A stretch of 64,000 nt of DNA from Bradyrhizobium sp. CB2312 (lineage in GTDB: Bacteria > Pseudomonadota > Alphaproteobacteria > Rhizobiales > Xanthobacteraceae), in assembly GCF_029714425.1 (NCBI RefSeq), contig NZ_CP121668.1, forward strand, positions 7,523,501-7,587,500, written 5' to 3'. Position numbers and translations under genes: made by a program. How positions within the stretch are numbered: position 1 is the stretch's first letter; each line of letters begins with the position of its first letter. Under the pieces are notes generated by a model, which had not been told where the DNA came from, did no database searches, and saw only the letters and a list, made by a program, of their open reading frames with translations. This document shows, piece after piece, positions 1-7,569 of this stretch.

Positions 1-92
1 GACCAAAGTACTACAGCGCTGCGGAAATCGCGAGATGGAAATTCGGGCGCCGGCCGCAGCTTGGTAAACGCCCGCATCGCACAATCGCGGCC

Positions 93-1286
93 CTACTCGG
101 TGGCGGCATAGAGCAGGCCCGCGACTGGCAAAGCAAGGCCAATGGCCGATGCGACCGTCCAGCCTCCTTGCGCGAAGGCCCAGGCGCCGACCGCCGAGCC
201 GGCAGCGCCGGCGGCGAAGAACGTCGCCATGTAGAGGCCGTTGAGGCGGCTGCGGTGCTCGTGCCCGAGTACGAAGATGGCGCGAAAGCCGAGCACGACG
301 TTGCCCTGCACGCCGATATCGATGGCGATCGCGGCCACGACGAGACAGGCGAGGTTCAGCATCGAGCCGGGCGCACCGAGATAGGTCACGAGGAAGCCGG
401 CGGCGGCGAGCAGCATGGCGACCCGCGTCGCGATGCGGCTGTGGCCGCGATCGGCGAGCCGGCCCGCGATCGGAGCTGCGAACACGCCGGCGACACCGGC
501 GAGCGCGAACAGTGCGATGCCGCGCTGGGTGAAGCCGAATTCGCTCGCGAGCTGGAGCGGTGCCACGGTCCAGAACAGCGTGAAGCAGCCGAACAGGCTC
601 GCCTGGTACAGGGCACGGCGCCGGAGCAGCGGCGTGGTCAGGGCCAGATGCGGCATCGACAGCAGCAGCGTGCCGTAATGCATGCGCACGACTGGCTTCC
701 GCTTCGGCAGCGTCATCCACAGCACCGCCGCGAGCACGATCATCAGCGCGGCCGAGCAGAAGAACACCGCATGCCATGAGTCGGCCGCGGTGACAAAGCT
801 CGACACCGGCCGCGCCAGCATGATGCCGAGCATCAGGCCGGTCGAGACGTTGCCGACGACGCGGCCGCGGATGGCCTCCGGCGCCATATGCGCGGCATAG
901 GGAATGATGATCTGGACCGCGACCGAGCCGAGGCCGATGAACAGCGCCGCGATGAGGAACGGCAACGCGTGGGTGGCGAACGCGGCGGCGAGCAGCGCGG
1001 CGGCGCCGAGCGTGATGACGGAGCAGATCAGCGTGCGGTTCTCGACGAGGTCGCCGAGCGGCACGATGAACAGCAGGCCGATGCCGTAGCCGATCTGCGT
1101 CATGGTGACGATCAGCCCCGCCGCCTCGTGCGACAGGCCGAGCGCGGCGCTGATCGGGGCGATCAGCGGCTGGGCGTAGTAGATGTTGGCGGCGACCATG
1201 CCACAGGAAGCGGCCAGCACGAAGGTCAGTCGCTGCGACACCGCATCCGGCCCGGGCGCAGTCTCGATCGTGGCATTCATCGTCAT
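93..1286 (-). CDS. MFS transporter (drug/metabolite exporter type)
   Basis: 397-residue inner-membrane protein with the usual 12-helix MFS pattern of hydrophobic stretches. The first helix carries the AANIYYAQPL signature seen in a COG2814-type MFS branch (about residues 33-41). The loop after helix 2 has a motif-A-like GDLVENR (about 78-84), and the second half repeats it as GRLADRG. Length is normal for the family, so it looks intact. It lies 53 nt downstream of a TetR gene on the same strand, and the gap holds a copy of the palindrome that also precedes the regulator. An exporter under local TetR control is the natural reading. The substrate cannot be told from sequence. Confidence 0.9.
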   Translation of the reverse strand: MTMNATIETAPGPDAVSQRLTFVLAASCGMVAANIYYAQPLIAPISAALGLSHEAAGLIVTMTQIGYGIGLLFIVPLGDLVENRTLICSVITLGAAALLAAAFATHALPFLIAALFIGLGSVAVQIIIPYAAHMAPEAIRGRVVGNVSTGLMLGIMLARPVSSFVTAADSWHAVFFCSAALMIVLAAVLWMTLPKRKPVVRMHYGTLLLSMPHLALTTPLLRRRALYQASLFGCFTLFWTVAPLQLASEFGFTQRGIALFALAGVAGVFAAPIAGRLADRGHSRIATRVAMLLAAAGFLVTYLGAPGSMLNLACLVVAAIAIDIGVQGNVVLGFRAIFVLGHEHRSRLNGLYMATFFAAGAAGSAVGAWAFAQGGWTVASAIGLALPVAGLLYAATE

Positions 1287-1308
1287 TTCACGTGGCCTCC
1301 AAACAATC

Positions 1309-1324
1309 GGGAACGATCATTCCC
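1309..1324. promoter_or_regulatory. Putative TetR operator, copy 1 (upstream of MFS gene)
   Basis: GGGAACGATCATTCCC is an imperfect palindrome with GGGAA/TTCCC arms, 23 nt upstream of the MFS start codon. Its reverse complement differs at one base from the 16-mer in front of tetR (1973-1988). Two matching palindromes flanking a TetR/target pair strongly suggest the regulator's binding site; no experiment is implied. Confidence 0.65.
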
Positions 1325-1339
1325 TAATAGGACATGAAT

Positions 1340-1960
1340 TCAGGCGAGCAGCTTCATCGCGATGCCGACGAGGCGCATGCCGTCGAGCGGCAGGCGCGCC
1401 TTGCCGACGACGCGCATGCCTTGCGTGATGCAGATCATCAGTCGCGCGGTGTCGTCCGCCTCGACATGGCCGGGAATCGAGCCGTCGGCCTGGCCCTCGC
1501 GGATCAGGCCGGCGATGAAGCTTTCATTGGTCTCGAGCTGGGCGCGAACGCGGGCGGCGACGGCGGAATCGACCGCCGACAGCTCGACCGCGCTGCCGAC
1601 CACGAGGCAGCCGCGCCGCCCCTCGATGCCTTGCGAATGCGCGACATAGGACAGCAGCACATTGCGCAGCCGCTCGCGGCCGTTGTCGGCGCGCGCCGCG
1701 GCGCTGCGGGTCTGCTCCTGGCGCAGCGCCGTGTAGCGCTCGAAGGCGGCGAGGAACACCGCATGCTTGTCGCGAAACGCCTTGTAGACGCTGCCGGTGG
1801 CGAGCCGCATTGCCGCGGTGAGGTCGCCGATCGAGGTAGCATGATAGCCGCGCTCCCGAAACACGCGCACGGCGCGGTCGAGCGCGGTATCCATGTCGAA
1901 CTCCCGGGGACGGCCGGGCGGACGGGCTGCGGGCTGGGATCGGCGGGCGGCTTTTTGCAT
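1340..1960 (-). CDS. TetR/AcrR family transcriptional regulator
   Basis: 206 residues. An Arg/Pro-rich lead (GRPRE at 16-20) is followed by the TetR helix-turn-helix at about residues 24-70, with the characteristic ATSIGDLTAAM and TGSVYKAFRDK stretches. The variable C-terminal ligand and dimer domain follows, as in the TetR_C family of AcrR-like repressors. It is transcribed toward the MFS gene and probably represses both. A 16-nt palindrome sits 12 nt upstream of its start codon, in the position expected for autoregulation. The inducer is unknown. Confidence 0.93.
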   Translation of the reverse strand: MQKAARRSQPAARPPGRPREFDMDTALDRAVRVFRERGYHATSIGDLTAAMRLATGSVYKAFRDKHAVFLAAFERYTALRQEQTRSAAARADNGRERLRNVLLSYVAHSQGIEGRRGCLVVGSAVELSAVDSAVAARVRAQLETNESFIAGLIREGQADGSIPGHVEADDTARLMICITQGMRVVGKARLPLDGMRLVGIAMKLLA

Positions 1961-1972
1961 TGCGGGATAATA

Positions 1973-1988
1973 GGGAATGATTGTTCCC
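1973..1988. promoter_or_regulatory. Putative TetR operator, copy 2 (upstream of tetR)
   Basis: GGGAATGATTGTTCCC has GGGAA/TTCCC arms. It lies immediately upstream of the TetR start codon and nearly matches, in inverted orientation, the copy before the MFS gene (one mismatch). This is the expected layout for an autoregulated repressor. Confidence 0.65.
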
Positions 1989-2081
1989 GAATAAAGACAC
2001 GTGGTTGTGATGGGGGCATTGGCTGTTTAGCGGAGCCCTGCAACTCTCGTAAGGGGCGCGGGCTTCGTTGTCCCAACTCCG

Positions 2082-2185
2082 CTGTCATTCCCCCGAAGGC
2101 GGGGAATCCAGTACGCCGCGGCCTATCGGTTCAATCACGACAGCCTCGGAATACTGGATCGCCCGGTCAAGCCGGGCGATGACAG
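2082..2185. repeat. Palindromic intergenic repeat, GTCAT...ATGAC family (copy A)
   Basis: About 104 nt bounded by CTGTCAT and ATGACAG, with internal GAAGGCGGGGAATCCAGTA and TACTGGATCGCCCGG blocks that can pair across the element. A second copy with the same block order is at 40042-40143, and both are followed by a GAGTG(T/C)GTGGT tail. No coding content. This looks like a dispersed REP/MITE-like element typical of Bradyrhizobium. Confidence 0.75.
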
Positions 2186-2199
2186 CGAGTGTGTGGTTG

Positions 2200-2850
2200 C
2201 AGACATGCGTATTCGCCCTCGCGGCGCAATTCGCCCGAGCTTTGCTTGATTGCTCCGCCCTCAGAACCAAGAGGGCGCAGGGAAGGCCGGGTGCCAGCTC
2301 GCACCCGCGGTCCGCTGCGCGAAAGGTAGCGCAAGGAGACCGCACAGCAGCATACAGGTGAAGCCCAACACACGGCCTTCCCTGCGCGATGGTTGGACGG
2401 CTTATGCCGTGCTCTCCCGGGAGCCGAATTCCTTCTGGCCTCCCTCGCCCTTACAGAAGTCGCCGGCATCGCGCCGGTTGACGCGACTGCCGCATCCGCA
2501 AGAGCTTGACCGTAGCAACGACGGCCAGGACCACACGGTTTTGCCGTACGCGCGGCCCGCTATTCGCCGCAGTTTTTCCAGCCCTGTCGACGGAGCCGGA
2601 AACCTACAGGCGAGACGAACCTGACAGCGCCGCTCGTCCACGCGCGGCTTCGGGCTCACGGAGAGCAATCCGCCCTGCCCTAACCTCTCGCGCCCGACGC
2701 TGCCGCGTCCACCGCAAACCCTGCTCGCGAAACATGACGACCTCACGATCGCCCCTCAAGGATGAGCCGGGACGGGCGACACATACGACAAATCCGAATT
2801 TCGGTAAAGCGGAATATTTTTCCGCTATGGGGTTGACGGGCGGCGACACA
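2200..2850. repeat. Non-coding region, probable large dispersed repeat remnant
   Basis: About 650 nt without a convincing gene. Open frames occur on both strands, but none shows family features, a ribosome site or a consistent start. The translated pieces resemble short spurious ORFs I recall recurring in many Bradyrhizobium annotations, so I read this as a dispersed intergenic repeat rather than a gene. That reading rests on memory and could not be tested here. The right end has an AT-richer stretch (around 2795-2825) before the next small gene. Confidence 0.35.
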
Positions 2851-2909
2851 GGCCGCTCGTGTGTTCTTCCGGCTTCATTGTCTCTCCGGCGGCGCGACCG
2901 CCAAGCAAC

Positions 2910-3056
2910 TTACCCGGCGTGCCCATCCTGACGCTTGCGAAATTTGTCGATGAACTCGCGCTGCTGATCGGCATATTCTTGCGCGACCTCGCGAGCTTCT
3001 TCCTCGCGCGATTTTGCTGGTTCCGTAGGCTTCTTGGACTTCTTGTCATGCGACAT
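2910..3056 (-). CDS. Small charged protein, unknown function (48 aa)
   Basis: ATG to TAA, 48 residues, with no hydrophobic segment. It begins MSHDKKSKKPTEPAKSRE and continues with a helix-prone acidic/basic stretch (EEEAREVAQEYADQQREF) and a basic end (DKFRKRQDGHAG). Alternating Glu/Arg/Lys suggests a short soluble helix. A GGAG-like ribosome site (CGGAG) lies about 6 nt upstream. It is not a member of any family I can name. Codon use and the sharp composition make it more credible than the surrounding random frames, but at this size confidence stays moderate. Confidence 0.5.
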   Translation of the reverse strand: MSHDKKSKKPTEPAKSREEEAREVAQEYADQQREFIDKFRKRQDGHAG

Positions 3057-3188
3057 GCTGGCTCCGAAGCAATTTCAGGCTGTCGGCCAACGGTCGCTGT
3101 GTCGGGTCGTTCCTCGCTCCAAGAATGAATTGTGCATTTGTGAACTTTGGAACGTGGCCGCGCATCCCGCCTATGCGCGCCAAAGGGA

Positions 3189-3449
3189 TCAGCGCGATTT
3201 TCGCTTGTGTGTTTGTTTGCGGCTGAGCCGTTTGGCGTTGGCCGCAACCTTCCTTCGATACTGCGCGACAATCTTGTCTCCGGATGCCCCGGCCATCAGG
3301 CTTTTACCGGCCTTCGCCGCCGCAAAGAATTTCTCACTCACCATGAGTTGGGCTTCACGTTGAGCGGCTTTGCCGCCGCGCATCAGCTTCGCCATTCGCA
3401 GGGCGATCACACGGTTGCTTTCCAGCCCGAGCATCATCCAGTTCCACAT
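3189..3449 (-). CDS. Conserved hypothetical protein, phasin-like size (86 aa)
   Basis: 86 residues starting MWNWMMLGLESNRVIALRM and ending in a very basic tail (KRLSRKQTHKRKSR). The N-terminus and the phrase LMVSEKF resemble small proteins found widely in rhizobia, annotated as hypothetical. The middle is Ala/Lys-rich and probably helical. Same strand as the 48-aa gene, 132 nt upstream of it. I can assign no function; a DNA- or membrane-associated role would be guesswork from the basic tail. Confidence 0.65.
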   Translation of the reverse strand: MWNWMMLGLESNRVIALRMAKLMRGGKAAQREAQLMVSEKFFAAAKAGKSLMAGASGDKIVAQYRRKVAANAKRLSRKQTHKRKSR

Positions 3450-4102
3450 GCGGCGATGTTCCTAGCCAAGCAATAGCCTTATCACATGAACAACTCCGGT
3501 GTGCGCGGTGTCCAATCAAAGCCGCGTGGCTTATCACCACGGCAATCGGTGCGGATCATTCTGCCGGTAATGCGCGTCCCTACGAGCTAAGGGTTCCTTC
3601 ACCTTGCTTTAGGGAACACCCGAACTGGTAATGGCTCGGCCCCATTTCACGCCGAATATCAGACCGCTGCTGCTGGGGGCCAAACGGAGATGTCCGATGG
3701 GTGCGGCAGGCTTGCGCTTCGCGCGTATGAAAAGAACTCTCCGCTTCCGGGCGGTCTTTATCAGCGTGCTGGAAGAGTTGCCCTTTATCTGCCCGGTGGC
3801 GGTCGCAATCGGCTCGCTGATCATGATCGGCATCACTCTCTGCAAGGATTGGCCGCAGTGAGGCCTCGATCATCTACCGAATGATCCGCAATCTTCTCGT
3901 AGCCGTCACGCGGAAATCTTTTCGTGCCGTTACGGCATTTCGCGCATCATCGCAACCTCGATGCGAACCGTGTCAGCATCGAAAGTTTGACGGGAAATTC
4001 CTCGTCATTTTCTTGAAGTCCTCCCTTGTAATCCACCTCACACCCGCACCGAAGCGCAGTCCGATATAGTCCAGTCGTTGTTGCTTGGTTGAGCACCGAA
4101 AC
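3450..4102. other. Intergenic region with no convincing gene
   Basis: About 650 nt. The best open frame here is a 44-residue stretch at 3727-3861 (+) ending in a hydrophobic segment (PFICPVAVAIGSLIMIGITL), but it has no ribosome site and competes with frames on the other strand. Base composition is lower in GC than the flanking genes, especially at 3880-4080. No repeat family seen elsewhere in the window recurs here. Probably decayed or horizontally acquired DNA. Confidence 0.4.
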
Positions 4103-4114
4103 GGGAGGCCGGGC

Positions 4115-5126
4115 ATGCCAACGTCATCTGCCCTTTTGCGATGGTCGACCGAGATTGCCGGAGCGCGCTCGGTTCTCCACGTTCCGTGAGGAGTTTGCGC
4201 GGCTGAACCTCGCCTTGGATGTGATAGATCACAGCGGCGGCCGCCCGCGTATTGACGTCACCTACCTGTCGCTCGGCGCGGTTGGCGTTTGTAGTATTGT
4301 CACCACGCCGGTGGAGTTTATCCGGCACAAACACCACCTCAAGGATAGCCGCGACCAATTCGGACTGAACATCGTCGAGGCTGGACCCGTCCAATTTGCA
4401 AATGCTGGCCGGGAACATGTTTATGATGCCGGCTCCGCTTGTTTGGTTGACCGGGGAAAGCCACTGCGAGTATTTGGCCCGCGTGGCGGCAGCGTCAAAT
4501 TCGTGACCGTGCAGGCTCCCGCCCTTAGGTCCCTGGTTGCGCAGCCGGAAGATCTTTCAGGTCGGCCGGTGCATCGCGGACCGGCGCTTAGATTGCTCGG
4601 TCGTTACCTGCGGTCGCTCGCATCCTTCAAAGAACCTCCGTCATCAAAACTGGCGTCCACCGTCGGCGTACATCTCCTCGATCTCGTGGCCGCGACGCTC
4701 GGGTCGACCGCCGAAGCTGCAGACATGGTTACCGAGCGTGGTGTGAAAGCGGCCAAGCTTCAGGCGATCCTGGCGGAGGTCGCGCAACGCTTTGGCGATC
4801 CCAATTTCGATCTGGACAATGTTGCCGGCACGCTCGGTATGTCGCGGCGATACGTGCAAAAATTACTCGAAGGGACCGGAAAGTCGTTCACCGAGCACCT
4901 TGCAGGGTGTCGGCTTGAGCGTGCCTTCGCGATGTTGGCTGACCCGCACTATCTGCATTTGGCTATCATTGATATCGCGTTTGCAGTCGGCTTTGGTGAC
5001 CTTTCTCATTTCAATCGCTCGTTCCGCCGACGCTTCGGCGAGACGCCGTCAGGCGTGCGCGCCGCATCAATCGTGCTGCAGAAGTCGTCCAGCGCCCCCG
5101 CACAATGCGCTGGCGACGGCCGCTGA
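4115..5126 (+). CDS. AraC family transcriptional regulator, probable N-terminal frameshift
   Basis: The C-terminal part carries the two AraC helix-turn-helix motifs (DLDNVAGTLGMSRRYVQKLL and, later, IIDIAFAVGFGDLSHFNRSF followed by RRRFGETPSGVR). The N-terminal part resembles the AraC_binding_2 sensor domain. The best start is ATG 4115, preceded by GGGAGG at 4103-4108. It opens MPTSSALLRWSTE, but the frame then fails after 24 codons. The expected continuation LPERARFSTFREEFAR lies in another frame, so one extra or two missing bases near 4153-4160 are likely. An unbroken frame exists only from a TTG at 4089 without a good ribosome site. Either a natural frameshift, a sequencing error, or use of the TTG start. 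Confidence 0.75.
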
Positions 5127-5341
5127 AGTGCGGATATGCATCGGGAGGGCGCAAGGCTGAGCGAAGCGACATCCGGAGATCTGCGCCAGCGCATTCCCCG
5201 AGTTTCACCCACTCACCGGCTGGATGGGAACTTTCGTTGCCAATCTGCAACGGTTCCCCGCGATCTGAAGCCGGACAAAACAAACTCCCATTCCGGCCAC
5301 GAACCGCTCTCACAACGCCGTGAGACGACAGGGGAATTACG

Positions 5342-5566
5342 ATGCGTGCACAACGCGTTTGGAAAGTGAACGGGGCTGCCAGCATCGGGCAGCTCCAGTC
5401 GAGACTGGACGATCTCAACAAGCGCCTCAGCCAGCTCGAAGGCCAGAATCCGGAGAGCTGGAAGCTCGACGAGCTGAGATCGAGCGCGCTCAGGCTGTCG
5501 CGCGAGATCGACGACATCCGCTGCGCCGAGGCGACGGCGGCGCTGAGCGAGCTGCTGCGGAAGTAG
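5342..5566 (+). CDS. Small coiled-coil protein (74 aa)
   Basis: 74 residues. After a short lead (MRAQRVWKVNGAA) it has heptad-like spacing of Leu/Ile (IGQLQSRLDDLNKRLSQLEG, then LDELRSSALRLSREIDDI), so a coiled coil over about residues 15-60 is likely. It ends ALSELLRK. No cysteines apart from one, no signal peptide and no membrane segment. Not a family I recognise. It opens a run of three small same-strand genes ahead of the tRNA. Confidence 0.6.
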   Translation: MRAQRVWKVNGAASIGQLQSRLDDLNKRLSQLEGQNPESWKLDELRSSALRLSREIDDIRCAEATAALSELLRK

Positions 5567-5590
5567 CCGGCGCCAGAGAGTCGCCGGTAC

Positions 5591-5708
5591 GTCGGATGGG
5601 GAGAGCGACTTGTCCGCCGTAGCTTGAAAAGCGAAGGCGGAAGCGAAATCCATCGATCCCTTTGGGGGGAAGAAGGTGATGGGTTTCGCTTCACTCTACC
5701 CATCCGAC
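5591..5708. repeat. Palindromic repeat with 10-bp terminal inverted repeats
   Basis: GTCGGATGGG at 5591-5600 pairs exactly with CCCATCCGAC at 5699-5708. The interior contains GGGTTTCGCTTCACTCTACCC and a CGAAGGCGGAAGCGAAATCC block, the pattern of a short mobile palindromic element seen repeatedly in Bradyrhizobium (from memory). It separates two small genes and contains no credible ORF. Confidence 0.65.
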
Positions 5709-5785
5709 CCAGCTCGACGAATCGGTCGCCGCTTAGGGAACCAACACGTCCCGCCGCCATTTCCATGAGAGCATGGAGCAAGATC

Positions 5786-5899
5786 ATGACCAGGCACCTG
5801 ACGCGAGCCGGTCTCGCGCGCGGCGTGGCCGGCGCGGTATCCACGCTGGTCCTGTGCGCGACGGCGGCATTCACCATCGCGCGCCATTTCGCGCTGTGA
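5786..5899 (+). CDS. Small single-span membrane protein (37 aa)
   Basis: ATG 5786 preceded by GGAG with 7-nt spacing. The product is a basic N-terminus (MTRHLTRAGLAR) followed by one hydrophobic helix (GAVSTLVLCATAAFTIA) and a short end (RHFAL). Longer in-frame starts exist upstream but run back into the palindromic repeat, so I chose the internal one. It ends 10 nt before the next gene, suggesting co-transcription. No known family. Confidence 0.4.
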   Translation: MTRHLTRAGLARGVAGAVSTLVLCATAAFTIARHFAL

Positions 5900-5909
5900 G
5901 GGATTTCGC

Positions 5910-6236
5910 ATGACATCCGACCCCGAGGAGTCGGTGAGGCTGCAAGGCTTTGGCGAGATGACGTTGCGCACGGCGATCGCGACGCTGATGGCGCTCGCGC
6001 CGCGCGAGCGCACTGACGCTGCCATCTTCCGTATCCGCGACGGCTCGCGCTTGGCTTCGAGCGAGATCACCGAGCTCGCCTCCGACTGGGGCATGACGCC
6101 GATGGCTGAGGTCAGGTCGCCACGACTGGCGCCGGATCAGCACTGGACGGACATCGTTCGCGGCATGGTGCGCGAGGCGCCGCTGCCGTCGCTGATGGTG
6201 GCGTTCCTGGTGGGCGTACTGGTGGCGCGGCGGTAG
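5910..6236 (+). CDS. Hypothetical protein with C-terminal membrane anchor (108 aa)
   Basis: 108 residues. The N-terminal 75 or so are soluble and charged. The C-terminus has REAPLPSLMVAFLVGVLVARR, a single tail anchor flanked by Arg, reminiscent of DUF883/ElaB-type ribosome-anchoring proteins, but the match is only in general layout. It follows the 37-residue membrane protein by 10 nt. It is probably real because the frame is long, with conserved-looking ends and a plausible topology. Confidence 0.55.
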   Translation: MTSDPEESVRLQGFGEMTLRTAIATLMALAPRERTDAAIFRIRDGSRLASSEITELASDWGMTPMAEVRSPRLAPDQHWTDIVRGMVREAPLPSLMVAFLVGVLVARR

Positions 6237-6411
6237 GCGCAAACACAACTCGCGCGGCCTCGGCCGCCGATGCAAGCCATGCCGCGCGCTCAGGCGCCCC
6301 TGCCCGGCCAAATCGGCCGTGGACCCGCCCCGAAAATCGTTGCAGAAAGGTATCCTGAGGCGCCGGCGGCCGGTCCGCCAAGCCTCTGGAAAACGTCAAC
6401 TTTTGGAAGAA

Positions 6412-6488
6412 TGGTCGGAGTGGCAGGATTCGAACCTGCGACCCCTGCGTCCCGAACGCAGTGCTCTACCGGGCTGAGCCACACTCCG
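6412..6488 (-). tRNA. tRNA-Pro(CGG)
   Basis: On the minus strand the 5' acceptor arm CGGAGTG (6482-6488) pairs with CACTCCG (6416-6422). The D-arm is GCTC...GAGC. The anticodon stem CTGCG/CGCAG encloses the loop TTCGGGA, giving anticodon CGG (proline). The T-arm GCAGG/CCTGC has the TTCGAAT loop. The 3' end after the discriminator A reads CCA in the DNA (6412-6414 complement). It is complete. The neighbouring Sua5 gene starts downstream on the opposite strand. Confidence 0.97.
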
Positions 6489-6556
6489 ACAAGAAGGCGG
6501 CTTATAGCGTCGGGTTTGACGCACTGCAAGCGGCCGAGCCGAGGAATTTTGTCCCT

Positions 6557-7546
6557 GTGAAAACGGGTCTTGAGACACTGATTTTGCCGGCCGGCGAGGC
6601 CGGCGCGGAAGCCGCCGCCCGGACACTTGCGGCCGGCGGGCTGGTCGCGTTTCCGACCGAGACGGTCTACGGCCTCGGCGCGGACGCCGCCAATGCCACC
6701 GCGGTGACCCATATCTACAGCGCCAAGGGGCGGCCGGCCTTCAATCCGCTGATCGCACATGTGCCGGACATCGCCGCCGCGCGCCGGATCGGCGGGTTCG
6801 ACGGCCGCGCGCTGAAGCTGGCGGAGGCGTTCTGGCCGGGGCCGCTGACGCTGGTGGTGCCGAAGACCGACGGTTGCCCGGTGGCGGATCTCGCCACGGC
6901 GGGCCTCGACACCGTCGCGATCCGCATTCCCGCCCACCCGGTGGCCGAGGCGATCCTGCGCGCCTTCGGCGGAGCGGTGGTGGCGCCGTCCGCAAACATC
7001 TCCGGCCACGTCTCGCCGACATTGGCGGCTCATGTCGAGAGCGACCTTGCCGGGCGCATCGACCTGATCATCGACGGCGGGCCGGTCGCGGTCGGCGTCG
7101 AATCGACCATTGTCGGCTGCTTCGACGCGCCGATGCTGCTGCGGCCCGGCGGGCTGTCGCGCGAGCGGATCGAGGCGGTGCTGGGCATGCCGCTGGCACG
7201 GCCGCCGGCGGCAGCCGAGAGCGACGACAGCCAGCCGCTGGCGCCGGGCATGCTGGCCTCGCATTACGCGCCGCGCGCCCAGGTGCGGCTCGGCGCGCTG
7301 GACGTTGCGCCTGATGAAGCGCTGCTTGCGTTCGGGCCTGCGCGTCTGCCTGGACTCGATGCTGCCGCGGCCGTCATGAATCTGTCGCCCACCGGTGATC
7401 TCGATGAAGCCGCCACCAATCTGTTCGGTTATCTTCGCAGCCTGGATGCGAAGGCGCCGAAGACGATCGCGGTGATGGCGATCCCCGAGGAAGGCTTGGG
7501 CGAAGCGATCAATGACCGGCTGCGGCGCGCGGCAGTTGCGCGCTAG
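6557..7546 (+). CDS. tsaC: L-threonylcarbamoyladenylate synthase (Sua5 type)
   Basis: Makes L-threonylcarbamoyl-AMP from Thr, bicarbonate and ATP, the first step of t6A37 tRNA modification. With a GTG start at 6557 the protein is 329 residues. The YrdC domain has TETVYGLG at 35-42 and the conserved KGRPAFNPL at 57-65. The C-terminal Sua5 domain is marked by PGMLASHYAP at 230-239, so this is the longer Sua5 form rather than short TsaC. Earlier in-frame Met codons lie inside the tRNA gene on the other strand, which is why I moved the start in. Confidence 0.93.
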   Translation: MKTGLETLILPAGEAGAEAAARTLAAGGLVAFPTETVYGLGADAANATAVTHIYSAKGRPAFNPLIAHVPDIAAARRIGGFDGRALKLAEAFWPGPLTLVVPKTDGCPVADLATAGLDTVAIRIPAHPVAEAILRAFGGAVVAPSANISGHVSPTLAAHVESDLAGRIDLIIDGGPVAVGVESTIVGCFDAPMLLRPGGLSRERIEAVLGMPLARPPAAAESDDSQPLAPGMLASHYAPRAQVRLGALDVAPDEALLAFGPARLPGLDAAAAVMNLSPTGDLDEAATNLFGYLRSLDAKAPKTIAVMAIPEEGLGEAINDRLRRAAVAR

Positions 7547-7569
7547 AACGCGGAATGAAAGAAGACGAC

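Noticed and set aside
168..779. Long plus-strand reading frame opposite the MFS gene
   Set aside because: It is a shadow of the minus-strand gene, with Arg/Ala/His-rich low-quality sequence, no family motif and no ribosome site.
3727..3861. 44-residue frame with a hydrophobic segment
   Set aside because: No ribosome site and no support from conservation that I can see; competing frames on the other strand are equally long.
6461..6556. Start codon for the Sua5 gene inside the tRNA
   Set aside because: Would make the CDS overlap tRNA-Pro and add residues unlike any Sua5; GTG 6557 fits better.
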